DNA of 64,000 bases from Linanthus parryae (GCA_023055425.1 JALGPY010000006.1:67984127-68048126), one strand, 5' to 3'. Numbered from the stretch's first letter, positions 23,931 through 36,003 are shown. A program made the numbers and translations. Notes: generated from the letters alone by a model not told the origin.

Positions 23931-26557
23931 ATTTTTAGTATTTTTACGCGACAATTTCATTTTTGGCTGCGAGAAGTAATTTGGGTATTTTTCGTGAATA
24001 TTATTAGACGCGAAACTCGTGTGAGAATTTAGAGTGAGACGTTGAACTTTTACGGGATTTCTTTTATTTTCTAGACGTCTTCACGATGTTAACCACCCCG
24101 TTACCCATAACCTTCACCACACCCAATCACTTCTCATTATCTGTTATTTAATGAATGTAAACCCACATTTTCTTCATTCTTATTCTTCACGTACAAGAAA
24201 TCGACCACCGCCTCCAATTCTCACCGCCACCAACATCACCGTTTCTCCCTTTCACCACCCTCAACTCTACTATATAAGCCCTCACACCCCTGCCTCCTCC
24301 CTCCACACAACCACCACAGCCGCCACCTCTCTCTCTCTCTCCTCTTTCTCTTCTCCGGCAAGCACCCACCACCACAACCGTCGACACCAATATCACCCCC
24401 ACACCTCTGTCCCTCTCTGTCTCTCTCTGTCTCTCTAAAAGTCAGAAGCAATAGCAGCAGCAGCTGGAAGCAACCCAGCCACCTTCGCCGCCGCTGCTAT
24501 CGACAACAAATCCGCCACCACCACTGTTCCTATTTTCTCCACTCGTATCCCTCTTTCCCCCCCGTTCCCCTCTCTGATCGGAACCCAGAAAAGAAAGAGG
24601 AGAAGAAAACAGAGCAGAACAGACGCAGTTACAGAGGACGCCACCACCAACGCGGAACCACCATATTTTTCGGCGAAAGTTCGACCCAATCAAAGCTGTG
24701 ATACCCAGGCCATTTGATTCCTTTCTAGGGACTCCTTTGGGTCCGACCAAACTCGAGGGAAGCTCAGGCGCGACCATAAGTGACCAGAGAAAGCCCGACG
24801 AGCTCCATCGCTGGCGACACCTTTCGGCGACCCGACCCCCTTGATTTCTTGGTCATTTCTCGCCATTCTTGGCTTGGGTAACTTCTAAACCTTCCTATAA
24901 TTCGTTTACAGTAGTCAAAATTCTATTTTTGTGGCTTAGATTCATGTTTTGATCGGTGAGAAGTTAGTGTTCATCGTGGGTTATGTTTGGGGGAGCTAAG
25001 TGTCTTTTAAGTAAGTTGTTTTCAAAAGCTTGGGGGTACTTGTTGTAGTTTATGAAAATCTTTGGGGAGCTAGTCCTAACTTATAAAAACTAGATTTATT
25101 ACTTGTTTTCTTGTTTAAACTATAAGCAAATTTTATTAAACACACAATCAATGTTTTGGTAATTATGATAAATCATTTCCTTAGAAAATAATGTTGTTTT
25201 AATACTAAAATATTGCCTTTGTTTATTTAAAGTAAATTGTCACTTTCAAATAGTGATTAAGATTTCTACCAACAAGAATATTTTCTTGAAATTAATGTTG
25301 TCGTATTCGGAAATAGTATTTTTAGCCAAAATAATTCTTTCTAAATATAACAATTATGCTAGTAATATTATTTGTTTATTTTAAATAAATACAGCTTCGG
25401 TTATGTAATACCAAATTAATTTTGAAAATACTTCTTTTATTTATGAGTATATGACTTAAAGACGGGTTTTATGGGAATAATTGGGGATTCTGAGAGATGA
25501 ACTTAGCAACCGACCTAGACGAGCATTCCTTTATTTAGTAATATTGTCATTGTGACTATAGGATTGGTAATTGTGGATGACAGGTTAACAGACAAGGACT
25601 CCGATCAACCGTATGTGCTGTATGTGGCAATTGCTGTCGAATAAAGTGAGATTACATGCTTAGCCTAGTGTGCCTAGCTCTTTTCGTATCATATTTTGAT
25701 TTCTATTTTCTGTCTCAAAATATACTTGTTATTGTTTGTTTATACTTGTTGACTATTTGAACTGTTGGCTACTGTTCTTGATAACTCTCACACGATAATT
25801 AATAATTGTTTAATAATATAAAGTGGAAAGATTCGCATGTACCGGAACCAGTTCTGTTACTTATATCCGGTTTTGATCCCTTGGGCTCAGGTCCCTAAAA
25901 TGCGGGACTCCGTGTTCCCCTAAGGTTTAGATCCCTTGGGTTTTCATCCCTAAAATGCGGGACTTCGCGTGCCCCGGATCAATGCCTTGTTGGATAGGGT
26001 CCAACATCCAGATAACACTCCTTTGATTGACGCTCTTAGGAGGGTGTCGCAACACTTAAGGTCTAGTATGTCTGTTGTGGTCACTGGTCTACCCGGGTAC
26101 TGTGAAATGAATAAGTGATGATTTACTCTTCTGTTTATACCGTTGCGAACTCTGAAACTGTTTTCACTAATACTCTGTCACTTTCATTTTATTTAACTTG
26201 TGTCCAAACAGTTTATATTCTCTTTCCTGTTTTACATGCTAAGGTGTATCTCACTCAGTATTTATTAATGACTTTGAAAACTGCGGTTCCTGTTGTTTTT
26301 CTTCCCACCGCAGGTCTAGGAGCTGGGGAATTATGAATAGAAGGGACGCGAGACACACGTAGACTGATAATGTCACGTTTAGTATCTAGTGTTGTCAAGC
26401 TATTGTGTAATAATAAGCACCTTTTGTATAAGACTCTTTGTTTAATGTTTAAAAATATAAGTTTTTGTTGTGGATTATATTGATTTTGATCTCCGCCACT
26501 TCTATTAAGCATCGCCCTCCCGGTCTTGTCCCGAGCCGGATAAGGGGGGTTGTTGCA
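23931..26557 (+). mobile_element. Near-complete diverged Tekay-like LTR (block B)
   Basis: Same architecture as the array LTR: TATA box ACTATATAAGC (about 24270), C/T-rich leader (24300-24440), donor-like GGGTAAC (24878), AT-rich core, CATGCTTAGCC (25656), AATATAAAGTGG (25817), CATGTACCGGAACCAG, two CCTTGGG...CCCTAAAATG-type units (25876-25976), TTTTACATGCTAAGGTGTAT (26230), acceptor-like CCACCGCAG (26305-26313), and a right end GGGGTTGTTGCA at 26557. It follows block A directly. It separates the exons of the antisense gene. ORFs at 24151-24438 and on the opposite strand are low-complexity leader sequence, not genes. Confidence 0.55.
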
Positions 26558-27069
26558 CCACATGTCCCATACAAGGAAGTTCGAGCAATATCTCTATATC
26601 TTTGAGGGTAGGCACAACTTCAAAGGTCGCAAAATGGAATGTGTGAGTTTTCTTGGAATACCTTGAGAAAACATTCATTGTTGAGTTTAAGGTTCAATCC
26701 TTTTGTCCCACGCGCGACATCATATATCCCTGCTTGAGTTAATGTTGGTTCAAAATGTTCGAGGATGTGTTCGGTTCACTCCTCCATCCAATCTAACTTC
26801 TCCATGAAAGTTTTATGACTAATTTCTGGGTAGGGGTATAGTCCAGCTTCAAGACAAAGTCTATGTATTTTCATTGATATTTGCAAGAACCCAATCATCT
26901 CTTTCTGGTTCATATATTAAATGCAGATTATTCTTTGCTGGGGATTTGTCAGGAGTTGTTCCTTTGACGGTCGCAAGATAAAAATCTTCAAATAGGGGGC
27001 TTTACGCCATAGATCTTTAGGAAGATCTGGTAAATCCTCAGGTTCGTTCGATTTCTTTGATGGGTCCAT
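26558..27069 (-). pseudogene. Plant-mobile-domain-like N-terminal exon of the antisense gene
   Basis: From an ATG at 27069 on the minus strand the frame encodes MDPSKKSNEPEDLPDLP, then a segment with GLYPYPEISHKTF and LDWMEE. In another frame it gives KKTHTFHFATFEVVPTLKDI followed by LLELPCMG. The THTFH and PTL-x-DI-x2-LL-x-LP spacing is characteristic of the plant mobile domain, found in plant proteins related to MAIN and in transposons. In-frame TAA and TGA codons and at least one frameshift show decay. The exon runs straight into the right end of the inserted LTR block at 26557, so the C-terminal part (21958-19708) is displaced by about 4.6 kb. Function unknown. Confidence 0.5.
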
Positions 27070-27694
27070 GTCTACTATATTGAGAATGCATGCACAATCA
27101 GAAGATTATGGTGAGAAAGAACATATTTTTTATAGTATTGGACAAAAGTTCAGTCAAAATGTGATATTATTAGACAATATTCAAGCAAACTCAGATTTCT
27201 TCTTGAAGAACATTCAAGTAAACCCAGATTAATTGAGAGAAAATTGTTTCTGCAAGCACTATTACGAACTTCATGTTATTTATTAATGAAATCTACTAAC
27301 CTTGATGTGATTTGTGATCTTCGAAAGCTTGATTGAGGATGTTGAAAAGAAGATTGAATTCCAATATCTGCAATTTGAGCTCTCCTTCTTTGCACATAGA
27401 CTCCAACAGCAATGGCGTATAATGAAGAGACAAACTGATGCTTATGAGAAGACCTTTGAGGTCACAACCCTTTAGCTAGCTTCATCCTCGGTAACCGGTG
27501 AGATCGTGTGGATGTGGGCTTTACCCACGTCAGACTATGAATCCCATTAAGGCCTACTGCACGAATCTACAAAGACCTAAGCAATGATGGCGTTCGTTTT
27601 GGGGGCTAGGGTTTCTGAAATGAATTTGAATTGATTCGCACGCGCGCGTAAAAGAAATGCATGGTCAGTATTGCGCCTAAATGCCACAGCACGC
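27070..27694. other. Spacer upstream of the antisense gene
   Basis: No recognisable gene. On the minus strand a donor-like CAAGGTTAG near 27300 could mark a 5' leader intron of the antisense gene; this is weak. The stretch ends at the hAT-type element; its left target duplication is CAGCACGC at 27687-27694. Confidence 0.4.
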
Positions 27695-28610
27695 TAGTCC
27701 TGTCAATGGGCCGGGTCCGGGTAGAACCAGTTCTGGTCCGACCCGAACCATCAAAATACGACTCAGAATCAGAACCGGACCACCAAGCCTTGGAACCATT
27801 AGGGTCTAGACCCGCTAAGACCCAGAACTAGCGGGTCTAAAACCGCGACCCGTTGGGGACCCGCAATCAACTAATACTGTTCATTGAGACCTCCAAAAGC
27901 TCGTTGATTCCCGCAGCCATGGCGGGTCTAAATCTCTCCCCACAAGATAGAGAGTAATTAAGTTATTTAAAGTGGGTTTTCTCTAAATTTAAGGAGAGAG
28001 AAAGAGGTCTTAGTGGAGAGATATAAGGATAAGAAATAGTGATGAGGGAATAGAATGGACTCACCGAGGAGAGAAACAGAGAGTTTGGGAACATCAGAGA
28101 GAGAGAGAGATTGTTGGAGTTATGGGAGGTGGGGGATGATGGCGAAAATTAAAGACGTGACATAGAAATGCTAAAGATTGGAGAGAGAGGATTTGTTGGA
28201 GAAAACCAAGGGAGAGAGAGAGAGTGTTTGTAGAGATTTTTTTTTTTTAAATTAGAGTCACAACTCACAAGGGAGAGAAATCGTTTTGGTGGAGAAAATT
28301 AAGGGAGAGAGAGAGAGGTTCGTGGATAAATGGGGGTCAGAGAAAACAACATTTCAACTGGAATTGAAAAAACATAGAGAGGTTCGGTTTTCTCACAATC
28401 GAGCGCTGAAAATGGCGGTGGAAATGATTTCTATCGATCTGGGGCTACCCATTGGGTTAGTGGGTTTAGCCCAGATCCGAACCGCAAAAGTCTGGGTCCG
28501 GTGGGTTTGGTTCTCGTGGGTTTTATTTTCAGTTCTGGGTAAACGGATCCGGGTTTTTCTCTTACGATTCGGGTCGCCCAAGGGTCAGAACCGGCCCATT
28601 GACAGGTCTA
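27695..28610 (+). mobile_element. Non-autonomous hAT-type element, 916 bp
   Basis: Terminal inverted repeats: left TAGTCCTGTCAATGGGCCGG, right ends CCGGCCCATTGACAGGTCTA, sharing the 16-mer CCTGTCAATGGGCCGG. Flanking 8-mers CAGCACGC (27687-27694) and CAGCACAC (28611-28618) match at seven of eight bases, the duplication length of hAT elements. The interior has no transposase ORF; it holds GGGTC-rich arms and a GA-rich stretch (about 27990-28330). The orientation given is arbitrary. Confidence 0.8.
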
Positions 28611-28764
28611 CAGCACACATGGTATTTGCGCAAAAGGGGCTAATGTAGATAGTGCATTATGTGTACATCGATCATCGTCCACATATCAGTCAGTGATGAA
28701 ACTACATTGCACTCCATTATCACTCTATACTTGTTCTTACATTTATACTTATCTATATGGGGGC

Positions 28765-29203
28765 TGTGAGACAGGGTCACCCTCGCGTATGATGCGGACG
28801 AGAGTCAAGGGGTCTAAGTAGCTTGGAGGCTAGAATAAGGACCTTCGCACGTGAGTAACAATTACACTCACGTGCGATCCTTGTCAGTTATCTGAGAGAC
28901 TTGCGAATTACACTCCTATATATGCGGTCGACCGTACACTTGCGAGGCAGTTATGTAGCCGTCGCATGCGGCTATATAACTCCTTGTAACTGTTGTCCTA
29001 AGCCCCTATATATAGGAGTGATGCCTTCTGTTATAAGTTCGGTTCTTTTGGCTATCACACACACACTGTCTCTCTCTCATACCATTGACAAGGCTTACTC
29101 TTACTCTTGCACAGTTACTCTCTTACTCTGTCTATTGTGCTTTATGTTCTTGTCTATTGCAGGTGCACGTCCAGATCTCTCTACCAGTATTCCCTAATCC
29201 ACA
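28765..29203 (+). repeat. Probable 3' LTR of the Tat-type element
   Basis: Starts TGTGAGACAGGG right after a G-rich tract (ATATGGGGGC) and ends CCCTAATCCACA, so the ends are roughly inverted (TGTG...CACA). A TATA box (CCTATATATAGG, about 29005-29016) lies mid-way, followed by C/T-rich sequence. At 439 bp with a promoter in the middle it has the form of an LTR. The matching 5' copy is not in the window, so the call rests on layout. Confidence 0.45.
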
Positions 29204-29345
29204 ATAGGGTAACTCACCTTGCGAGCTTAATCCATTTATTTTATTCTTCTACATCCAATTTCAAACAACATTAAGCAAATGAGCATCAACTCCAACACCG
29301 TATAGATGGCAATGTAGGCTACAAATCATACATATAATCACTTAG

Positions 29346-29641
29346 TGATAGCTCCTCACTAGGAGTTATCGGTTAACCCAATTTGAGGGGTATTTTCGTC
29401 CTAAATGAGCGTTTTAGTCAATTTCTGCCCCGTTTGACTCGGGAATTCACGGTTTGCTGTTTTAATCTCCTAGACGCATAAACCTCTTTATTTCACGCAT
29501 ATCGAGATATGATCACGGGTTTTGTTTCGTGTCGTTGATGCAGGGACAGGACTTGTGCAGGAGCCGGAAATGAAGCAGGCATGCGGGTAAAGGATCCAAG
29601 GAGGCTGAGAAGCCGAGCATGCAAGTCGAGGAGATTGGCAC
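29346..29641 (+). repeat. 5' LTR of element B, left piece
   Basis: Begins TGATAGCTCC with the same terminal inverted repeat plan as element A (ATAGCTCC 29348-29355, GGAGTTAT 29362-29369). It stops at the copia target duplication GGCAC (29637-29641). The preceding five bases, CTTAG, should recur after the 3' LTR outside the window. Confidence 0.85.
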
Positions 29642-31071
29642 TGTTGGCATAGATGCCCTAGAGGCAATCTAGTTTAGTATGAATTTGTATTTGGCTAGAA
29701 AATTCATTTATTATTTATTGGATATTTAATATAATGAAGTCCTTAGATTTACAATCGTGTTGTTTATCTTAAATATCCCTAGTCAAGTATAATGATTAAT
29801 GGGACAATCATCTATAGACTAGTATGGGGTTGGATTGATATGGAGATATCACGATCCAACACATAGGTGTGCATTACAGAATGTTGCACTGGATTGACCC
29901 ATCACCGAGAAGGCTACATACATGTTATGTTGAGTCACAAGTGCTTCTCGGGTACAATGGTATTGTCATCCTTAGACTTGAAGTCACTAGATATTCTAGT
30001 TGTGGATCATTGTGATTTTGGTAGCGTCAAACGCTACACCGTGACTGGGTAGTTATAAAGGCGTGTACTGGATACAATGAGAAGCAAGCTTAGAGATCGT
30101 AGTGGACGTAGAGAGGATTTGCCCCTCCCACATAACGGGAGAAAATATCCTTGGCCACTCGAAGGATAGTGCTTATAGAATGTCTGGCCAGACTCAAATA
30201 AATCAATATGGGATATTGATGTTATTTGCACGAATAAGGCTATTCTATGGATCGAGAAACTAGGGATTGGATATACGAGTGTGACTTGTATGTCTCGTGT
30301 CCAATCCGGGATATGGAGGCAAAGGGATGAGACAATTACTTGTACAAGGTTGTCTAGATGACTATTCTATTAGTTGGCTAGAATGGATGTTTTGCTAGAA
30401 ACCGCTCCATATTAGCAAAGAGTTGCTACCAACTAAATAGAACCTATGGGGTCACACGCTATATAGAGTTGTACTAGATTTGGGAATTAATTAATTGGAT
30501 TAATTAATTAGAAGGATCACTTTGCAAACCCTTGCAAACTTAGTAGGGACTAATTTGCAAAGGAAGGGACTAAATTGAATTCTAGTAGGACTAGAATAAG
30601 TCCTTTAGGTAGTTAACAAGGAGTTGTTGGACTATATAAAGGACCCTCCTTCCTTCCTTCCTCATAACTTATGCTCTAAAGAGAACATAACAAGAGTGGG
30701 AGAGAACAAAGGAGAGAGAGCAAGCCACAAAGGAGGCCGACGCCCCCCTTGCCGCCGCCCTCGTCCCCGTCGGCCAAAAGGAAGGGCCGAGCCCCTTTCT
30801 TTGTCTCGTTTTGCGTGATTCCTTCACCCTCCTCTCATTCCGGGCTAGCACCAAGGAGATTGGAGATCTAGGATCAACTCTAGGCGTGGATCAACTATAG
30901 AGAACGTGACACTATTCGCGTTTGAAGTCATCAAGGAGAACCCAAAGGTGTGTTTATGATTTCTTACCTTCACTATCGTTATGCATCTAGACTTGTGATC
31001 CTTGGAGGGTTTTGCATGGTTGTTTGTTTGATTATGCTTCCGTTGCGCGATCCATGAATCAAAACCCTGCA
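29642..31071 (+). repeat. 5' LTR of the copia element
   Basis: TGTTGGCATAG ... AACCCTGCA. The TATA box ACTATATAAA at 30631-30640 is the likely promoter of the element. Short ORFs within it recur in the other LTR copies and are incidental. Confidence 0.95.
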
Positions 31072-31072
31072 G

Positions 31073-31086
31073 TGGTATCAGAGCCA
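31073..31086 (+). other. Primer binding site, tRNA-iMet type (copia)
   Basis: TGGTATCAGAGCCA starts one base after the 5' LTR end and matches the complement of the 3' end of initiator Met tRNA, the usual primer of plant copia elements. Confidence 0.9.
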
Positions 31087-32718
31087 CAGGTCATAGAGCA
31101 TAAACGTAGTTTATGTGTTACATTCTTGTTGTTTTACACCTTAATTTGTTGTTTATCGCGTAAAACAAGACAAATCAAGCATGGGATGCAATTTGTCAAT
31201 AATTAGATCATAACAAGACCCAATTTTGCATTGGATGCATGAATTGGTGAGTTTAAGAAATTTTAGGATCTTAGATCTAGGGTTTGGGCATCCTTGGGGA
31301 AGAAGGAGTTCTCCCAAAACAAGGAAACAACCAAACTTGGGCTCCAAGCAAGGAGGTTGTTTTGGAAACAACCTCCATAAGGAGGTTCGGCCCCTAGGGG
31401 ACCGCCCCCCTTGCTTGCCGCCCAAGATTGGCGCCCTAAGGGGCCGGGCGACCCTAACCCGCGGGCCTAGCTTGCGGGTTTTGGGCCGGGCCGGCCCTAG
31501 GGCCTTATGGTTCACTTTGTTTGGGCCCGGGCAATTGGATTGTTGGGCCCATGGACCGTTTTAACCCTAGAAATCCTAAAATCAATTAAAATTGACCAAG
31601 CGCGTTAAAATTGGATTTTAACTGTTTATGTGCAAATCGCATGGTGATTGGATATGGCCTTAGGATGTGGTTTGATGTGGATGTTTAAATTTTGTGGTTT
31701 GGTTTTACGGCCTGCGAGCTGATCAATTAATTGTAATAATTAATTAGGGTTTTATGGCCTGCGTGCCATTTTTTTCTCAACTTGTGAGATTTATTTTATT
31801 TAGTATAGATATTAGCTAGTGCTAGATAAAGTAGATTGTTAGCCAAGATTGGAGAAAAAAAGCCCAAAGCCAAAGAAGCCACAAAAGATGGAGCATGGAG
31901 CATGGAGCATTCCACATGACTATGAAGGATGGACCAAAAGACCAAGACGCATGGAGATGTGTTTGCTTAGGGTTCATAGATAATTCCATTGGCTTGGAAT
32001 TATCTTAGTCTAGAAAAGGTCATATCCACATCACGTTTAATTTCTGTTTTGTGGTTGTTTATTTATTGTCTTATTATTTGTGTGGTTGGTGTATGGATGA
32101 TGCATGCAATTAGGATAATAAGATAATTAGACAACCCGGATCTATTATTGGAGTTGTGCCCAAACTCAAATAGATAGATTAGTTGATATTGATCAACAAA
32201 ATAATTAAAATTGAAAATCCCTCAAATTTAAATATTGTGTTCTTGCCTTCTCGTTATTTAAACACTCATTATCATCATTATTTATCAAGCTCGTGCGTGC
32301 CAAAGCATGGCGACTTGGTTCATAATGATAGAATGCGATGGCACGTAACAATGTGCAATTGTTTAGATAAGAGGTTGAGCACAACTAGGCTATTAATTTG
32401 ATTAAGAAATATGGATGGATAAATAAGGAGTTATTTGCCCGGTTGAACCAAGAGTTGCATATGGGATGCAATTGGAATTGTTCCTACCTAAAAGTAGTCG
32501 AATTATGGGTGACTTGCCAAAGCAAGCTCATAAGGAGATGAAAAGATGGATCTTAGCCCACTAGAAAATATAAGGATATTTTCCGCATTAATATCTTGAG
32601 GGTTATTAATCCGTAGAAAAATAGTGGGAGCTATATTTAATAAACTAGCCATTATTAAATATAGTCAAAAATTCACAAATACTAAAACTTGCGTATTTTC
32701 CTTTTTGTAGAATTCCAA
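31087..32718 (+). other. Long untranslated leader of the copia element
   Basis: About 1.6 kb between PBS and gag with no conserved ORF. A donor-like TTGGTGAGTTT near 31244 and an acceptor-like TTTTTGTAG ending at 32710, nine bases before the gag ATG, would allow most of it to be spliced out. Splicing is inference; the two sites are visible. Confidence 0.45.
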
Positions 32719-34587
32719 ATGGCAAACAACTCATCGAGTTCACAACATTCCCTACGATCTGTCCTTGAGAAGGACAAGCTCTCTGGAACCAACTTTCTTG
32801 ATTGGTACAGAAACTTGAGAATTGTTCTCAAGCAAGAGAAGAAACTGTACGCAATAGAGGAGCAAGTTCCAGAAGGTCCAGAGAATCAGACACCTGCTGC
32901 CTTAAAAGCGTATCAAAAGCGTGTTGATGACGCTAATGATGCGGCCTGCCTAATGCTTTGCACCATGACCTCTGAGCTTCAGAAGCAACATGAGAACATG
33001 AATGCTGTCGATATGATCGAACATCTAAAGCAGCTCTTCCAAGAGCAGGCGAGGGTAGAGAGGTATGAGGTCTCAAAGGCACTGTTCAAATGTCATCTGG
33101 CAGAAGGGAACCCGGTGGGACCCCATGTACTCCGAATGATCGGGTACTTGGAGAATCTCGCCCGGCTTGGGTTCCCGGTCGGCCAAGAGTTGGCAACCGA
33201 TCTCGTGTTGCAATCGTTGCCCGAGAGTTATGGACAGTTCATTATGAACTATAACATGAACGAGATCGTTAAACCACTGCCAGATTTGCTCAACATGTTG
33301 AGGACGGCTGAACAGAGCATCAACAAGGGTAAGGGCAAGGCCATTATGATGGTGAATAAAGGAAAGGGCAAAAAGTTTGCCTCTTCCTCCAAGGGTAAAG
33401 GCAAGTCAGTTGCCAAGACCAAGGAACAAGCCCTTAAGTCTGTTGGTGGCATTGCCAAGGTCGTGACTAAGGGTGAATGTCACTACTGCAGTCAACCTGG
33501 ACACTGGAGGAGGAACTGCCCAAAATATCTGGAGGACAAGAGGCTTGGAATGGTGATTCCACCACCACCAGGTATTTTTGTTGTAGATGTCAATTTAACT
33601 GTCTCTACATCATGGGTATTAGATACTGGATGTGGATCTCATATTTGTCGAAATATGCAGGATCTAAAGAGAAGTAAAAGATTGGCTAAAGGGGAGGTAG
33701 ATCTGCGCGTTGGGAATGGAGCAAAGGTTGCTGCGTTGGCCATAGGCGTGTGCGAGCTATCTCTGCCTTCAGGATTAGTTTTAGAATTAAATAATTGCTA
33801 TTTTGTGCCTGCTATGAGCAGAAACATTATTTCTATTTCTTGTTTGGACAAGGAAGGTTTTATTATTTCAATAAAGAACAATTGTTGTTCCTTTTATTTG
33901 AATAATATTCACTATTTTAGTGCGCAATTATTTAATGGACTTTATGTCCTTGATCTAAGCAATCATGTCTACAACATTAATACCAAGCGGATTAAAATAA
34001 ATGATTTAAATCCTGCTTATTTATGGCATTGTCGTTTAGGCCACATAAATGAGAAACGTGTATCTAGACTCCATAAGGATGGATTGCTAGACTCATTTGT
34101 ATTTGAATCATATGAGACATGTGAGGCTTGTTTATTGGGAAAAATGACAAAGTCCCCTTTCAATAAGAAAGGTGAGAGGACTAGTGAGCAATTGGCGCTC
34201 ATACATACCGATGTATGTGGGCCATTTGCCACGCCTTCCAGGGGTGGTTATGTCTACTTCATTACATTTACTGATGATTACAGTAGATATGGATTTGTGT
34301 ACCTTATGAGGGCAAAATCCGAATCCTTTGAAGTGTTCAAAGAATTCAAGAATGAAGTAGAGAAGCAACTTGGCAAAAGTATCAAGGCTCTACGATCGGA
34401 TCGTGGAGGAGAATACTTGAGCCAAGAGTTTGACGACTATCTTAGAGAGTGTGGGATCGTGTCCCAACTCACTCCACCCGGAACACCACAATGGAATGGC
34501 GTGTCCGAGAGGAGGAATCGAACCCTATTGGATATGGTTCGGTCTATGATGTGTCAAACCGATCTTCCATTATCGTTTTGGGGCTAC
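32719..34587 (+). pseudogene. copia gag, protease and integrase (frame 1, frameshifted)
   Basis: The frame opens at ATG 32719, just after an acceptor-like site. The gag core (LSGTNFLDWYRNLRIVLKQE, YGQFIMNYNMNE) resembles the UBN2-type gag of plant copia elements, followed by a Lys/Gly-rich basic stretch and the zinc knuckle CHYCSQPGHWRRNC near 33480. Protease WVLDTGCGSH has its catalytic Asp at 33622. Integrase has the HHCC zinc domain (GHINEK ... CEACLLGK) and core residues in LIHTDVCGPF, RSDRGGEYL and WNGVSERRNR. Near 34587 about two bases are missing relative to the expected WGYAL-type sequence. The frame then ends at TAA 34609-34611 while pol continues in the next frame. gag, PR and most of INT are otherwise intact. 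Confidence 0.88.
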
Positions 34588-35989
34588 ATTAAGTGCAGCT
34601 TTCACCATTAACCGTGTTCCATCTAAATCAGTCATGAAGACACCATATGAGATGTGGAGTGGGAGGCGTCCCACACTGTCGTTCATGAGGATTTGGGGCT
34701 GCGATGTCTATGTAAAACGTTTACAATCAGACAAGCTAGGGCCTAAATCGGATAAGTGTAAATTTTTGGGGTACCCTAAGGAAACTAAGGGATACTACTT
34801 CTACAATCCAACCGAGAACAAAGTGTTTGTTGCTCGGACCGGCGTGTTTCTAGAAAGAGAATTTGTCTCTAAAGAAGCAAGTGGGAGGAATGTAGAACTT
34901 GAAGAAATTCAAGAACCACAAATCACTGAACCGATTATGGAACATGAACAGGAATCACAAGCAGTTGTGGATCCACCTGTTCAGGTAACACAAGAGCTTC
35001 GTAGATCTAGTAGAGTGCGCCAGGAACCCGAGAGGTACGGACTTCTCGTAACTGATTCCGGTGACACGATGCTCATAGATGATGAGACTACTACCTATGA
35101 GGAGGCCATGAATGGCCCAGACTCGCAGAAGTGGCTTGAAGCCATGAGATCCGAGATGGAATCCATGTATACCAACAAAGTATGGACTTTGGTGGAACCA
35201 CCTGATGGGGCGCGGCCCATAGGGTGCAAGTGGGTCTTCAAGAAGAAGATCGACATGGATGGTAATGTGATTACCTATAAGGGCCGATTGGTGGCTAAAG
35301 GATTCAGACAGATTCATGGTATTGACTATGATGAAACCTTTTCACCAGTCGCTATGACCAAATCCATCCGAATCCTACTTGCAATTGCAGCATACTACGA
35401 CTATGAGATTTGGCAGATGGATGTCAAAACAGCATTCCTTTATGGGAATCTCCTCGAGGACGTGTATATGATACAGCCGGAGGGTTTTGAGGATCCAAAG
35501 CAAGCCAACAAAGTCTGTAAGCTGCAACGATCCATTTATGGATTGAAGCAAGCTTCTAGGACAGAGGCTGTGTTTTGCCTGAATGGAGCAGCGGTGAGCT
35601 GGAAGAGTTCCAAGCAAGAGACGGTGGCTGATTCTACAACAGAGGCTGAGTACATTGCTGCAAATGGCGCAGCAAAGGAGGCTGTTTGGATCAGAAAATT
35701 TGTTTCTGAACTTGGTGTGGTCCCTAGCATTGCGGATCCAGTGGAGTTGTTCTGTGACAACACTGGGGCGATCGCGCAATCAAAGGAACCCAGATCGCAC
35801 CAGAAGTCCAAGCATGTGCTCAGGAAGTTTCATCTGATTCGAGATATTATCGATAGAGGAGACGTTCGGATATGCAAGATTCCTACAGATGATAATCTGT
35901 CAGACCCGCTTACGAAGCCTCTCACGCAGTGGAAGCATGAAGGGCACACTAGGAGTATGGGCATACGAGATGCGCCAGATTGGCTCTAG
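34588..35989 (+). pseudogene. copia integrase C-terminus, RT and RNase H with internal deletion
   Basis: Reads in the +1 frame relative to gag. Integrase C-terminal segment (WSGRRPTLSFMRIWGCDVYV, KCKFLGYP), RT N-terminal half (GCKWVFKKKIDMDG, LVAKGFRQ, QMDVKTAFLYGNL with the first catalytic Asp, SIYGLKQASR), then an abrupt in-frame junction near 35560 to the middle of RNase H (VFCLNGAAVSWKSSKQETV, STTEAEYIA, LFCDNTGAI, KHVLRKFH, DPLTKPL), ending at TAG 35987-35989. The RT YVDD box and the start of RNase H are missing. Ends with the short tail typical before a copia PPT. Confidence 0.9.
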
Positions 35990-35990
35990 T

Positions 35991-36003
35991 GCAAGTGGGA
36001 GAC
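35991..36003 (+). other. Polypurine tract of the copia element
   Basis: GCAAGTGGGAGAC lies directly before the 3' LTR (TGTTGGAATAG at 36004). It matches the AAGTGGGAGA-type plus-strand primer usual in plant copia elements. Confidence 0.8.

Larger units (their letters stand above)
1..29203 (+). mobile_element. Decayed Tat-type Ty3/gypsy retrotransposon, left end outside window, heavily interrupted
   Basis: Inferred composite. Degenerate gag, protease, RT and integrase segments read on the plus strand between 1 and 5396. They are followed by a 3'UTR with tandem repeats, an opposite-strand multi-exon gene (27069 to 19708), a purine-rich tract and a 439-bp LTR-like sequence with a TATA box (28765-29203). 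Tat-lineage elements are known to carry extra antisense ORFs between pol and the 3' LTR and tandem repeats in the 3'UTR, which is why I join these parts. Younger insertions at 3589-5027, 5839-19555, about 22.5-26.56 kb and 27695-28610 break it up. The gag-pol assignment is firm. Joining the antisense gene and the right LTR to the same element is inference, because the 5' LTR is not in the window. Confidence 0.5.

Noticed and set aside
28286..28648. 120-codon ORF spanning the right end of the hAT-type element
   Set aside because: Crosses the element border and target duplication; composed of GA-rich and GGGT-rich sequence with no domain.
29867..30052. 61-aa ORF conserved at 36229 as well
   Set aside because: Conserved only because it lies inside the copia LTR copies; no ATG context, domain or length argues for a gene.
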